Shown: positions 1 to 8,753 of the stretch, in pieces
Numbering within the stretch: the first letter of the stretch is position 1
Layout of the letters: each line of letters opens with the position of its first letter
Assembly (NCBI GenBank): GCA_024275635.1
Contig: JAJRYT010000212.1
Location: 1-46,467 of the forward strand
DNA: 46,467 nt
Direction: 5' to 3'
Source of the DNA: Chloroflexota bacterium
Lineage (GTDB): Bacteria; Chloroflexota; Anaerolineae; Promineifilales; Promineifilaceae
The notes under the pieces: generated by a model
Databases searched by the model: none
Seen by the model: the letters and a program-made list of their open reading frames with translations, nothing else
Told to the model about the DNA's origin: nothing
Made by a program: the position numbers and the translations under genes

Positions 1-77
1 ACCCGCATGATTTTAAGGGCGTTATCCGGTTGCGGATCACGGAAGCTGGCCGGCGGATGGACGAGGAATCGGTCTAG
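1..77 (+). CDS. C-terminal fragment of an upstream gene (truncated by window edge)
   Basis: An open frame enters from the left edge and stops at TAG 75-77. It encodes about 24 residues ending in RMDEESV. It lies 14 nt before the histidine kinase start on the same strand, so it could belong to the same operon. The fragment is basic with a short hydrophobic stretch, but is too short to assign a family. Whether it is really coding is inferred only from the open frame and the tight spacing. Confidence 0.4.
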   Translation, partial: PHDFKGVIRLRITEAGRRMDEESV

Positions 78-91
78 GGGTAGGGGGGATT

Positions 92-1291
92 ATGCGGTCT
101 TCTTCTACCGGCGGCGATCAACCGCGACGACATGTTAACGTAGCCTTTTGGGCAGTCATCGTCATTGGGTATGCGATTGCCTTCATTAGCATTGCCACGA
201 ATTCGGGTTGGCAGCCAGCGCCCTGGCAAATCGCTGTTTCTATTATCCTGGGACTGATTTATCTGGCCTGGGGGGTGTATGGCGACGATCTGTTTGCGCG
301 TTATCCTTCTGCGTGGGGAACGGCCGTCTTATTTCTCGTCCCCATGTTGGCTGTACTCGCGGTGCAGATTTTTTTGGGAGCCAATGGCACCTGGCTGCTT
401 TCTTTGCCGATTGTGGCGACGGCCGTACAACGACTCCGTCCTATCTGGCGCTGGCCGATTTACATCTTTTCCCTGGTCGGCATGGCCCTGCCCATCTGGC
501 AGGCTACAGGCGACATTGCCCAGGTTTGGGGGTTTACGTTGACGTTTAGCCCGGCGGTTTTGTTTGTGGTCGTTTTTACGAAAGTCAGCATCAATGCTCA
601 ACAAGCGCAAAAGAGAGCGGAGGAACTGGCATGCGAATTGGAGGGGGCCAACCGGCGGTTGGCGGCGTATGCCATGCAAGTAGGGGAGATGGCGACGACG
701 CAGGAGCGCAACCGGCTGGCGCGGGAGATTCATGATAACCTGGGGCATTATTTGACAGTAGTAAATGTGCAGATCGAGGCGGCGCGGGCGGTGTTGGCGG
801 CAGACCCGGCCAAAGCGCAGGATGCGTTGGCCAAGGCGCAAAAATTGACCAGGGAGGGGTTGACGGCCGTGCGCCAATCGGTATCAGCCTTGCGCGAATC
901 GCCGCTGGACAATCAATCGCTGACTGAAGCCATCTTGGTTCTGACGGCCGAAATCCGCCAGGCGGGGATTGTGGCCGAGTTTGAGCAAAAGGGAGAGCGC
1001 CGCCACCTGCCGCCGGAGACGAAGCTGGCGTTGTACCGGGTGGCCCAGGAGGCGCTGACGAACGTGCGTAAACACGCCCACGCTTCGCGGGTGGATGTGA
1101 CGCTGGATTTTGCCGCGAACCATCTGGTGAAATTCACGGTGCGGGATAATGGCGTCGGCAGCCCGGTGACGCCGTCCGGGGGATTTGGCCTCATCGGCAT
1201 CCGGGAGCGGGTGCAGGCGTTGGGCGGCGAGTTGAAGATGGAAACGGCCGTGGGTCAGGGGTTTGTGTTGGGAACGGCCGTGCCGGGGTAA
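92..1291 (+). CDS. NarL/LiaS-type sensor histidine kinase
   Basis: Membrane sensor kinase of the HisKA_3 class, which autophosphorylates a histidine and passes the phosphate to the response regulator encoded 11 nt downstream. Residues ~15-170 hold five or six hydrophobic segments with short loops, so the sensor is membrane-embedded without a large extracellular domain. A short coiled coil (~172-205) leads to the dimerisation helix with motif REIHDNLGH, phospho-acceptor H214. The HATPase_c domain follows, with an N box (QEALTNVRKHA) and G boxes (DNGVG, GGFGLIGIRER). The 399-residue length is normal. The ATG at 92 follows a G-rich stretch (GGGGGGA) that can serve as ribosome binding site. The signal is unknown. 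The ABC-2 exporter downstream fits the common LiaRS/NarL-type pairing with transporters, but that link is inference. Confidence 0.93.
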   Translation: MRSSSTGGDQPRRHVNVAFWAVIVIGYAIAFISIATNSGWQPAPWQIAVSIILGLIYLAWGVYGDDLFARYPSAWGTAVLFLVPMLAVLAVQIFLGANGTWLLSLPIVATAVQRLRPIWRWPIYIFSLVGMALPIWQATGDIAQVWGFTLTFSPAVLFVVVFTKVSINAQQAQKRAEELACELEGANRRLAAYAMQVGEMATTQERNRLAREIHDNLGHYLTVVNVQIEAARAVLAADPAKAQDALAKAQKLTREGLTAVRQSVSALRESPLDNQSLTEAILVLTAEIRQAGIVAEFEQKGERRHLPPETKLALYRVAQEALTNVRKHAHASRVDVTLDFAANHLVKFTVRDNGVGSPVTPSGGFGLIGIRERVQALGGELKMETAVGQGFVLGTAVPG

Positions 1292-1302
1292 GGAATGACA
1301 AG

Positions 1303-1956
1303 GTGACGAAGATTCGTGTTTTGCTGGTAGATGATCAGGCGTTGTTTCGGGAAGGGCTGCGGACGCTGCTGTCGGTGTGGGATGACGTTGAGGTGGTAGG
1401 GGAGGCGGCGAATGGGGCGGAGGCGGTGACGGCCGCAGCCCAACTCAAGCCAGACGTCATTCTCATGGATTTACGGATGCCGGTGTTGGATGGCGCAGCC
1501 GCCACCCGGCGCATCTGCGCTCAAAACCCAGCCTGCCGCGTCATCGTCCTGACCACGTTTGACGACGACGAGCATATTTTCGACGGGCTGCGGGCGGGCG
1601 CGGTTGGTTATCTGCTCAAGGACGCGCCCTCGGCCAAGCTGGTAGAGGCGATTCGGACAACGGCGCGGGGAGAGTCGTTTTTGCAGCCGTCAGTGGCGGC
1701 CAAAGTGGTAGCGGAATTCTCTCGAATTAGTCAGTCTCCAGTCTCCAGTCCCCAGTCTTTAATTGAACCCCTCTCTGAACGCGAATTGGAAGTGCTGAAG
1801 TTAGTGGGGGACGGCCGTAGCAACAAAGAAATCGCTGCGTCCCTTTTCATTGCCGAAGGCACCGTCAAAAACCACCTTACCAATATCCTAGGCAAGCTCG
1901 GCGTCCGCGGCCGTACCCAGGCGGCGCTCAAGGCCAAAGAACTCAACCTCCTCTAA
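1303..1956 (+). CDS. NarL/FixJ-family response regulator
   Basis: DNA-binding partner of the preceding kinase. The receiver domain (1-120) carries the acidic pair D10-D11, phospho-acceptor D56 in LMDLRMP, T84-T85 and K106 in LLKDA. The LuxR-type HTH is at ~157-215 (LSERELEVLKLV, then a recognition helix around EGTVKNHL). Start is GTG 1303 with AAGGA eight bases upstream; a nearer ATG (1295) is out of frame and closes at once. The linker, residues ~143-153 (1729-1767), is written by the same CAGTCTCCAGTCCCCAGT words that form intergenic repeats at 2608-2670 and 7089-7145. This looks like a repeat that landed in a tolerant linker and stayed in frame. The pair probably controls the neighbouring export genes, which is inferred from position. 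Confidence 0.93.
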   Translation: MTKIRVLLVDDQALFREGLRTLLSVWDDVEVVGEAANGAEAVTAAAQLKPDVILMDLRMPVLDGAAATRRICAQNPACRVIVLTTFDDDEHIFDGLRAGAVGYLLKDAPSAKLVEAIRTTARGESFLQPSVAAKVVAEFSRISQSPVSSPQSLIEPLSERELEVLKLVGDGRSNKEIAASLFIAEGTVKNHLTNILGKLGVRGRTQAALKAKELNLL

Positions 1957-2006
1957 CTCCCCACTTCCAACTTTAGTCACTTTCCATTTTAGTCACTTCC
2001 TACTGA
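1957..2006. repeat. AAGTGACTAAAGTGG-family repeat after the response regulator
   Basis: Directly after the response regulator stop, words related to CACTTTAGTCACTT recur (TTTAGTCACTTTCC, TTTTAGTCACTTCC). The same family, in the opposite sense, occurs at 13358-13410 and 30764-30805. The rest of the gap to 2120 shows only a weak CCAGAG/CTCTGG hairpin (2030-2047) and the AAGGAG ribosome binding site of the next gene. Confidence 0.6.
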
Positions 2007-2120
2007 CCCGGTCACAGCGCCAAATATGACCAGAGCATGACCTCTGGCACATCCAAACTAACCCCCATTTTGTTAAATTACAACCAGATTATCTGACTGT
2101 CTGGAAAACAAGGAGAAGAG

Positions 2121-2606
2121 ATGGCGACATTAACCAGCCAACAAGTGTGGCAGGCGCTGGAAAAAGAATCATTTGCTGTTTTGGGTATGGTATCGGCCAG
2201 GAACGAAGCGCGAACGGCCGGAATTGTCTACGTGGCGCGGGCGGGGAAGTTGTACATCTCCTCGCGCAAAGAGGCCTGGAAAGTGCGCCATATCGGGCAA
2301 AACCGGCATGTCTCCCTGACAGTTCCCATCGCCAAACGCATTCCCTTCATGCCCTGGATCAAAATCCCGGCGGCGACGATCTCTTTTGCCGGGGAAGCGG
2401 TGGTACGGGCGCTTGACGAGGTAGATGACGGGATTTTGCAGGCGCTGATGCGCGGCTTGCACACCGACCCGGAGGTGCGGCAGACGACTTGTGTGATTGA
2501 AGTGACGCCGGTGCGGGATTTTGTGACCTACGGCGTGGGCGTCCCGCTGATGACAATGCGCGACCCGCAGCAGGCCAGAGGGCGGGCGCCGGTAGCAAGT
2601 AACTAA
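2121..2606 (+). CDS. Pyridoxamine 5'-phosphate oxidase-like (FMN-binding split barrel) protein
   Basis: A 161-residue protein with the pattern of the PNPOx-like split-barrel family, which binds FMN or F420 and reduces or senses small molecules. Visible features are an N-terminal helix (TSQQVWQALEKESF), paired strands AVLGMVSARNEART and GIVYVARAGKLYISS, then the phosphate-contacting segment SSRKEAWKVRHIGQN and strand VSLTVPI. Length is typical for a single-domain member. ATG 2121 follows AAGGAG with suitable spacing. Its substrate cannot be read from sequence. It lies between a two-component system and an ABC exporter on the same strand, but the gaps of 164 and 74 nt make operon membership uncertain. 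Confidence 0.72.
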   Translation: MATLTSQQVWQALEKESFAVLGMVSARNEARTAGIVYVARAGKLYISSRKEAWKVRHIGQNRHVSLTVPIAKRIPFMPWIKIPAATISFAGEAVVRALDEVDDGILQALMRGLHTDPEVRQTTCVIEVTPVRDFVTYGVGVPLMTMRDPQQARGRAPVASN

Positions 2607-2607
2607 C

Positions 2608-2670
2608 TGAGAGTGGAGACTGGAGGCTAGAGACTAGAGACTGGCCTAATCTCCAGTCCCCAGTCCCCAA
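2608..2670. repeat. GAGACTGGAGACTGG-family inverted repeat
   Basis: GAGTGGAGACTGGAGGCTAGAG words on the left are mirrored by CTCCAGTCCCCAGTCCCC on the right, giving an imperfect hairpin between the PNPOx-like gene and the ABC ATPase. The same family lies in frame within the response regulator (1729-1767) and after the HD gene (7089-7145). It starts within two bases of the upstream stop codon. Confidence 0.7.
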
Positions 2671-2680
2671 TGAGGAACAA

Positions 2681-3697
<1,017 letters not shown>

Positions 3698-3778
3698 GAT
3701 TGAAGATTGAAGATTGAAGATTGAAGATTAAAGATTCGGCGTCACGTTTTAATCATCAATCATCAATCTTAAATCTTC
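3698..3778. repeat. GATTGAAGATT-family hairpin repeat
   Basis: Right after the ATPase stop codon, GATTGAAGATT words run in tandem to ~3735. After a 14-nt spacer they are answered by inverted AATCATCAATCATCAATC and AATCTTCAA words to 3780, so the transcript can fold into a long imperfect stem. The final AAGGA doubles as the ribosome binding site of the permease. The same family is seen at 7854-7914, 26706-26790 and 44187-44247, and inside coding sequence at 22055-22090 and 40594-40656. Confidence 0.75.
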
Positions 3779-3791
3779 AAGGATGAAGAAC

Positions 3792-5033
3792 ATGAACATT
3801 TTAAGCATAGCCTTCAAAGATTTACTGATATTTTTCAAAGATCGCGGCTCGGCGCTGCAACTGTTTGTGCTGCCGCTGGTGTTCATCTTTGTTTTTAGCG
3901 GCTTGGGCAATGTGGGCGCGAGCGAGACGGCCGTGACGCGGCTGCCGGCAGTGGATTTGGACGAGGGGGGGACGGCCGTCGCCCTCCTCCAAAAAATAGA
4001 CGCGGCCGGCGGCGTCAAGACGGAACTGATGGCCCAATCTGACGCTCAAACCCAACTGGCAGCGGGCCAGATTGATTGGCTGCTGACCATCCCCGCCGGA
4101 TTTTCCGACGACGTGGCCGCCAACCAGCCGACCGCCTTACGCCTGACCAGCCACCCCGACGCCGACGAGGCGGCGCGGGAGACGGCGCTGTTGGTGATAG
4201 ACGGCGCCGCCCAGGAGTTGACGCTGCAAGCCCAGATTTTGACCAGTTTGCAGATGATGGCCGAGATGCAGGGGAGCACGCCGGGACCGCAGGTGTTCAC
4301 CACAGAGGTCATCCAGGCCCAGGCCCAAAGCCAGTTTGAAGCGGCGGCGGCACGGCCGCTCATCAGCATTAACCAGACCGCTCCCGGCCGACCTGACGCA
4401 GAAACAGCGGCCCCGGCCCCCTTCAGCGGCCCCAACGTCACCGTCCCCGGCTTCACCGTCCTCTTCGTCTTCCTGGCCGCCGGGGCCACCGCCCTCTCCA
4501 TCTACAACGAAAAGAAAATCGGCAGCTTCCGCCGCTTGCTGGCCGCCCCCATCAGCAAAGCGGAACTGCTGTTGGGCAAGATGCTGCCCACCTTCTTCAT
4601 CGCCCTGATCCAGGTCGGCGTCATTTTTCTGATTGGCGTCTTCCTCATGCCGCTGCTGGGGATGGAAGGACTGACGCTGGGCGAAGACCCGCTGGCCGTC
4701 CTCCTCATCGTCGTCGTCATGGCCTTGTGCGCGGCGGGCTTGGGCGTCCTCATCGCCGCCTTTGCCCACACCGAAGGGCAGATTGGCGGCGGCAGCGCGG
4801 CGCTGCTGTGGCTGATGGGCGCGTTGGGCGGGGCGTTTTTCCCCACCTTTTTGCTGGAAGGCTTTTTGGGGCAGGCGGGCAAAGCGGTTCCCCACTACTG
4901 GGCGGGCAAGGCGCTCTACGGCGTCCTGGCACGCGGCCAACGCCTGCCGGACGTCGCCACCGAGCTGGCGGTTTTGTTGGGCTTCACCGCGCTGTTCTGG
5001 CTGGTGGGCGTGTGGCGGTTTGATTTTGACTAA
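3792..5033 (+). CDS. ABC-2 type exporter, permease subunit 1
   Basis: Membrane half of the exporter, ABC2_membrane_3 architecture. A short cytoplasmic N-terminus (FKDLLIFFKDRGSALQ) precedes TM1 (~21-40). A ~180-residue extracytoplasmic region follows, then five hydrophobic segments after ~residue 217. Between TM2 and TM3 lies the conserved coupling segment NEKKIGSFRRLLAAPIS. I prefer ATG 3792 because AAGGA at 3779-3783 is eight bases upstream; an in-frame ATG at 3783 overlaps that site and would add MKN. The C-terminus (WRFDFD) resembles that of the next gene (WRFKFE), so the two permeases look like an ancient duplication that forms a heterodimer. Gene ends 13 nt before permease 2 starts. Confidence 0.9.
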   Translation: MNILSIAFKDLLIFFKDRGSALQLFVLPLVFIFVFSGLGNVGASETAVTRLPAVDLDEGGTAVALLQKIDAAGGVKTELMAQSDAQTQLAAGQIDWLLTIPAGFSDDVAANQPTALRLTSHPDADEAARETALLVIDGAAQELTLQAQILTSLQMMAEMQGSTPGPQVFTTEVIQAQAQSQFEAAAARPLISINQTAPGRPDAETAAPAPFSGPNVTVPGFTVLFVFLAAGATALSIYNEKKIGSFRRLLAAPISKAELLLGKMLPTFFIALIQVGVIFLIGVFLMPLLGMEGLTLGEDPLAVLLIVVVMALCAAGLGVLIAAFAHTEGQIGGGSAALLWLMGALGGAFFPTFLLEGFLGQAGKAVPHYWAGKALYGVLARGQRLPDVATELAVLLGFTALFWLVGVWRFDFD

Positions 5034-5046
5034 AACGAGGTTTGTG

Positions 5047-6297
5047 ATGGATACTATTCGATACACCCTGGCGGTGGCCGGGAAAGAGTTACAGGTGATG
5101 TTCAAGGACCGGGGGGCGTTGGCGGTGCTGTTTTTGCTGCCGCTGCTGCTGGCTTCGCTGCTGGGGACGATGTTCCAGTCGTTTGGGGTGATGGGTGATG
5201 GGGAGGCGACGGCCGTTTCTCTCGACATTTTCCTGATTAACGAAGACGACGGCCCCTACGCCGCCCAAATCGTCACCGCTTTGGAGACGATTGACGCGCT
5301 CAACATCGAAAGGCTGGATTCTGTGACCGAAGCGGACGAACGGATAGCCGACGCCCAGGCATTGGCGGCCGTCATCATCCCCGCCGGGTTCAGCCAACGA
5401 GTAGACGCCTACGAGCCGGTGCAGCTGCAAGTCATCGTGGATCCGGCCCAGGAGATCGCCGCCAGCATCGTCAGCGGCATTCTGCGCCAGGTGGCTGGCG
5501 AAGTGGAAGTGGTCGGCGAAATTTCGTATGGGATTCGGGCCGTTTTAGCTGAATCCGGCGCGCTGGCCAGCGCGCCGCCGGAGATGCAGCGGGCCATTGA
5601 AGCGCAAACGCTGGGCGTCATCATGACCCAATTGCAGGAGATGCGGCAAAATCCGGTCATCACCGTGCGCAGCGAAGAGCTGGCCGGGGCGGTGGCGACG
5701 GAACCGGTCAATCCATTTGGTTACGTCGTCCCCAATTTCGCCGTCATGTTCTCTTTCTTCCTGGTGGGCGTCATTTCGGCTACGCTTTTGAGGGAGAAGG
5801 AAGAAGGCTCGTTTCGCCGCCTGTTGGCCGCGCCGCTGCCGCCTGCCGCCATCATCGCCGGGAAAATGTTGGCTTACATGCTGATCGTCGTCTTGCAGGT
5901 GGGGGTGTTGTTCGGTGTCGCCGGGGCCGCTTTTGATATGCCGCTGGGCCAGTCGCCGTCAGGCTTGCTGCTGCTGACGCTGGCGTTAGCGCTGGCGGCG
6001 TCGGCGCTGGGGATGCTGCTGGCGGCCGTCGTCAAAACCAGCGGTCAAGCGGATTCGTTGGGGACGATCATCGCTTTTGTCCTGGCCGGGCTGGGCGGGG
6101 CTATCGTCGCTTTCCCGGCTGGCAGTTTTATGGACAAGGTGACGCTGTTCACGCCGCACGGCCACGCGCTGCGCGGTTTTTATGGGCTGTTGAATGATGG
6201 ATTGGGGGTGGTGGATGTGCTGCCGCAGGTGGGGGCGGTGGCGGGGTTTGCGGCCGTTTTCTTTCTGGCGGCGATGTGGCGGTTTAAGTTTGAGTGA
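5047..6297 (+). CDS. ABC-2 type exporter, permease subunit 2
   Basis: Second permease, a paralogue of the first. It has the same N-terminal pattern (KELQVMFKDRGALAVLFLLPLLL) with TM1, a large extracytoplasmic domain, then a five-TM bundle with coupling helix REKEEGSFRRLLAAPLP. ATG 5047 is preceded by AACGAGG at 5034-5040. A TTG at 5020 would overlap the previous gene and is less likely. The protein is 416 residues. Together the ATPase and both permeases make a complete exporter; no extra periplasmic or outer-membrane component is encoded nearby. Substrate is unknown. Confidence 0.9.
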   Translation: MDTIRYTLAVAGKELQVMFKDRGALAVLFLLPLLLASLLGTMFQSFGVMGDGEATAVSLDIFLINEDDGPYAAQIVTALETIDALNIERLDSVTEADERIADAQALAAVIIPAGFSQRVDAYEPVQLQVIVDPAQEIAASIVSGILRQVAGEVEVVGEISYGIRAVLAESGALASAPPEMQRAIEAQTLGVIMTQLQEMRQNPVITVRSEELAGAVATEPVNPFGYVVPNFAVMFSFFLVGVISATLLREKEEGSFRRLLAAPLPPAAIIAGKMLAYMLIVVLQVGVLFGVAGAAFDMPLGQSPSGLLLLTLALALAASALGMLLAAVVKTSGQADSLGTIIAFVLAGLGGAIVAFPAGSFMDKVTLFTPHGHALRGFYGLLNDGLGVVDVLPQVGAVAGFAAVFFLAAMWRFKFE

Positions 6298-6304
6298 ACC
6301 GGGG

Positions 6305-6393
6305 AAAGTGACACAGAGACTCGCAGAGGAGGCACAGAGGTTCACAGAGAGAAAACAGAGATTGTAAATAAGGCCCCAGTTGAACGCTGGGGC
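6305..6393. repeat. CACAGAG-type repeat plus GC hairpin after the exporter operon
   Basis: After the permease stop come ACACAGAGAC-type words (6313-6350), then a perfect 7-bp inverted repeat, GCCCCAG at 6373-6379 and CTGGGGC at 6387-6393 with a 7-nt loop. The hairpin closes the exporter operon and may act as a terminator, but no T-run follows it, so termination is only a suggestion. Confidence 0.5.
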
Positions 6394-6459
6394 TGGGGGG
6401 GGATCGGATAAACTTTGTCTGTCTGGCAGCGGCGGATGGGAGAAGGAGCGGATGGACGC

Positions 6460-7104
6460 ATGGATTGGAAACAGTGGCAACAAAAATTCGAGCAGTTTCT
6501 GGCGGAACAAATGACGGATGACGCGGCGCATGATTTGGGCCACATCCGGCGCGTGGTTCACAATGCGGTGAAGTTTGCCCGGATGGAAGGGGCGGCGCTG
6601 GCGGTTGTGTTCCCGGCGGCGTGGCTGCATGATTGTGTGATTGTGGCCAAGGATTCACCTTTACGGTCTCAGGCATCACGATTGGCGGCGGAAACGGCCG
6701 TCGCCTTCCTCCGCGCCCAGGCCTACCCTGAACAGTATCTGGACGCCATCGCCCACGCCATCGCCGCCCATAGCTTCTCCGCCCAAATCCGGCCGCGAAC
6801 CATCGAAGCCCAGGTGGTGCAAGACGCCGACCGGCTGGACGCGATTGGGGCCGTTGGCATTGCCCGCGCTTTCATGGTGGGGGGCAAACTCGGCCGTCCC
6901 CTGTACGACGAGGCCGATCCCTTCTGCCAGACGCGCGAACCGGATGATTTTGTGGCTACCGTTGACCATTTTTACACCAAATTATTCAAACTGGAAGCGA
7001 CGATGCAGACGGAAGCCGGTAAGAGAGAAGCGCACGTCCGCACCCAATTCATGCGCAACTTTCTGGCGCAACTGGGGCGGGAACTGCCTGAGATTGGAGA
7101 TTAG
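6460..7104 (+). CDS. HD-domain metal-dependent phosphohydrolase (YedJ/YpgQ-like)
   Basis: A 214-residue all-helical HD protein. The metal ligands are visible in order: H in DLGHIRR, the HD pair in AAWLHDCV, and D in DADRLDAIG. This spacing matches the YedJ/YpgQ branch, where a member has been described as a nucleotide pyrophosphohydrolase; the substrate here is inferred only. ATG 6460 is preceded by AAGGAG 11 nt away. An in-frame ATG at 6436 would add eight residues. The last codons and stop (CCTGAGATTGGAGATTAG) are themselves words of the GAGATTGGAGATT repeat that continues into the gap, so the C-terminus LPEIGD appears to be supplied by a repeat. Confidence 0.85.
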   Translation: MDWKQWQQKFEQFLAEQMTDDAAHDLGHIRRVVHNAVKFARMEGAALAVVFPAAWLHDCVIVAKDSPLRSQASRLAAETAVAFLRAQAYPEQYLDAIAHAIAAHSFSAQIRPRTIEAQVVQDADRLDAIGAVGIARAFMVGGKLGRPLYDEADPFCQTREPDDFVATVDHFYTKLFKLEATMQTEAGKREAHVRTQFMRNFLAQLGRELPEIGD

Positions 7105-7145
7105 AGACTGGGGATTGGAGACTGGGGTAGTCTCTAGTCTTCCAC
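7089..7145. repeat. GAGATTGGAGATT-family repeat overlapping a stop codon
   Basis: GAGATT, GAGACTGGGG and GGATTGGAGACTGGGG words start within the last codons of the HD gene and end with the inverted words GTCTCTAGTC. The repeat is therefore both C-terminal coding sequence and the convergent spacer toward the Crp-family gene. Confidence 0.65.
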
Positions 7146-7163
7146 CTGGAAAGCATTCTGTTT

Positions 7164-7853
7164 CTAGCTCGCGGTTACCTGGGCATGCAAGGCGTCTGGG
7201 TCGAGGATGAGGATTTGGCCCGGCCGCGTCTGAATCCAGCCGCGCCGCCGGAAGTTGCGCAGGCATTTGTTGGCGCTTTCGCGCGTCGCGCCGATGAGGC
7301 TGGCCAGGTGGCTTTGGGTGAGGGTCATGTTGATGCAAACACCGTTGGGGGTGACACGGCCGTAATTCTGTGCCAGTTCCAGTAATTTACGCGCTAACCG
7401 TTTGGACACATCCAGCGTGGCCAAACTGTCCATCTGCCGCGTGTTATACCGGACGCGATGGCTCAACACCTTCATAAAATTGAGCGCCAACCGGGGGCAT
7501 TGGCGCATGTGGCGGCGAAAATCTTCCCGGCTCATTGTCAAAAGAATCGTCTCGTTCAAAGCCACCGCGCTGGCGGATCGGGTCAGGCCGTCAATCACCG
7601 CCAGTTCGCCGAACATATCGCCCGGCTTGCCGAACAAAATCACCGACGTCTCGCTGCCGTCCAGCCCGTTGACGAAGATGCGCACCTGGCCTGACTGAAC
7701 CAGGTACAAAAACTGGCCGGAGTCGCCTTCGTGAAAGATGATTTCGCCCGGTTGGAAGCGACGCGGAACCATATCCGGAGCGATGGCGGCGAGTTGAGAC
7801 TTGGTCAGATCGGCAAAGAGCGGCGTCCCTTTGAGGAATGTGATTTGGTTCAT
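7164..7853 (-). CDS. Crp/Fnr-family transcriptional regulator, cyclic-nucleotide-binding type
   Basis: A 229-residue regulator. The N-terminal cyclic-nucleotide-binding barrel (~10-125) has a classical phosphate-binding cassette, FGELAVIDGLTRSASA (81-96), with the Glu of GEL and the R92-S93 pair that contact cyclic-nucleotide phosphate in CRP. No FNR-type cysteine cluster is visible at the N-terminus. A long dimer helix (~120-145) leads to a winged helix whose recognition helix reads IGATRESANKCL; R191 and E192 align with CRP R180/E181, and K196 replaces R185. That predicts recognition of TGTGA half-sites, and such a site lies 840 bp away at 8693. Start MNQITF (7853) is chosen because sequence further upstream is GATTGAAGATT repeat. 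No clear Shine-Dalgarno is seen. Confidence 0.88.
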   Translation of the reverse strand: MNQITFLKGTPLFADLTKSQLAAIAPDMVPRRFQPGEIIFHEGDSGQFLYLVQSGQVRIFVNGLDGSETSVILFGKPGDMFGELAVIDGLTRSASAVALNETILLTMSREDFRRHMRQCPRLALNFMKVLSHRVRYNTRQMDSLATLDVSKRLARKLLELAQNYGRVTPNGVCINMTLTQSHLASLIGATRESANKCLRNFRRRGWIQTRPGQILILDPDALHAQVTAS

Positions 7854-7914
7854 GATGATTGAAGATTGAAGATTGAACATTGACCAATCATCAATCATTA
7901 ATCCTCGATCTTTT
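7854..7914. repeat. GATTGAAGATT-family repeat
   Basis: GATTGAAGATTGAAGATTGA on the left is answered by inverted AATCATCAATCATTAATC. The repeat fills the whole gap between two minus-strand genes, the Crp-family gene and the DUF3307 gene, and covers where the regulator's leader should be. Confidence 0.7.
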
Positions 7915-8607
7915 TTATAATTGGCTTAAAACCAGCCCGATGATGACGGCGAGGGTGATGCTGGACAGGAATTCAGCCAGGTAAACGGCCGTCTCCCCCT
8001 CATCCTGTACCATTGACCATTCCATCACCAGCCGGGGGGTAGTGATGAGCGGAACCAGGATAAACTGGCCCAGGGCGACAAAAGTCGTTATGAGAATGCG
8101 TTCCAGGATGCCCAGATATTTGTTGCTGATGCCGGGAAAAACGGGGCCGGAACCTTTGACCAGGCCGTAAGCGGTGAACTTAACCAGTACCCAGGCGGGC
8201 ATGGTGATGAATGCATAACCCAGCAAATAGAAAAGTGCGCGGTCACTGTGAATGACCTGGGCCAGATCGGCCGTCAGCGTCGCCAGGGATAGATAGCCGC
8301 TAACATTCAGGGCCAGGATGATAACGGCAAAATGGGCGATCTGGTCTAAAATAAAGCGTACCAACGGCGAGATAGGCGGCTTAAAGCGCAGCTGTGACGC
8401 ATCAATCAAGATATGGGCCAGGCTGATGACCAGCGCGCCGCGCCACCAAAGTGGGTCAAACGGTAAGGTAAAAAGCCAGGTCACCGCGCTGACGATCAGC
8501 CCATGAACCAGAATGCCTTTTAATTCGCGGCTTTTCCAGAGTGCCAGGCGGTCCCATTGTAAAATGTAATCCCCAACGAGGTGGGCCAAAAACATGGCGA
8601 TGATCAT
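7915..8607 (-). CDS. DUF3307-family integral membrane protein
   Basis: A 230-residue, mostly hydrophobic protein. The N-terminus MFLAHLVGDYILQWDRLALWKS matches the conserved opening of DUF3307 proteins, with His/Asp/Gln residues inside the first membrane helix. About six TM segments are visible, including LLGYAFITMPAWVLVKF and a C-terminal SSITLAVIIGLVLSQL. The function of the family is not established. It is read away from the UPF0047 gene, and the shared divergent gap holds a perfect CRP-type palindrome, so cyclic-AMP control is possible. Confidence 0.8.
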   Translation of the reverse strand: MIIAMFLAHLVGDYILQWDRLALWKSRELKGILVHGLIVSAVTWLFTLPFDPLWWRGALVISLAHILIDASQLRFKPPISPLVRFILDQIAHFAVIILALNVSGYLSLATLTADLAQVIHSDRALFYLLGYAFITMPAWVLVKFTAYGLVKGSGPVFPGISNKYLGILERILITTFVALGQFILVPLITTPRLVMEWSMVQDEGETAVYLAEFLSSITLAVIIGLVLSQL

Positions 8608-8692
8608 GAGATTGCTTCCTTATACGGTGATGATTCCAATACACACGGGTTACGATGATGGTTCCATGATACTGAACTATTGAACGCCTCGC

Positions 8693-8708
8693 TGTGAAAT
8701 ATGTCACA
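8693..8708. promoter_or_regulatory. Perfect CRP-type operator TGTGA-N6-TCACA
   Basis: TGTGA at 8693-8697 and TCACA at 8704-8708 are separated by AATATG, an exact match to the enterobacterial CRP consensus half-sites. It lies in the 146-bp divergent gap, about 45 bp upstream of the UPF0047 start and 86 bp upstream of the DUF3307 start. The nearby Crp-family protein keeps the residues that read TGTGA. Binding itself is inference. Confidence 0.6.
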
Positions 8709-8753
8709 ACGCCGGTAGAATTGCGTGAACAGTTGAAATGAGAGGAGATGATG

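Noticed and set aside
4137..5228. 363-codon antisense frame over the two permeases
   Set aside because: Gln/Gly/Asp-rich shadow crossing two real genes.
6373..6393. GCCCCAG/CTGGGGC hairpin as a firm rho-independent terminator
   Set aside because: No T-run follows; kept only as a possible terminator within a repeat feature.
7854..7898. 15-residue N-terminal extension of the Crp-family regulator
   Set aside because: The added residues (MIDDWSMFNLQSSII) are GATTGAAGATT repeat words, outside the conserved fold.
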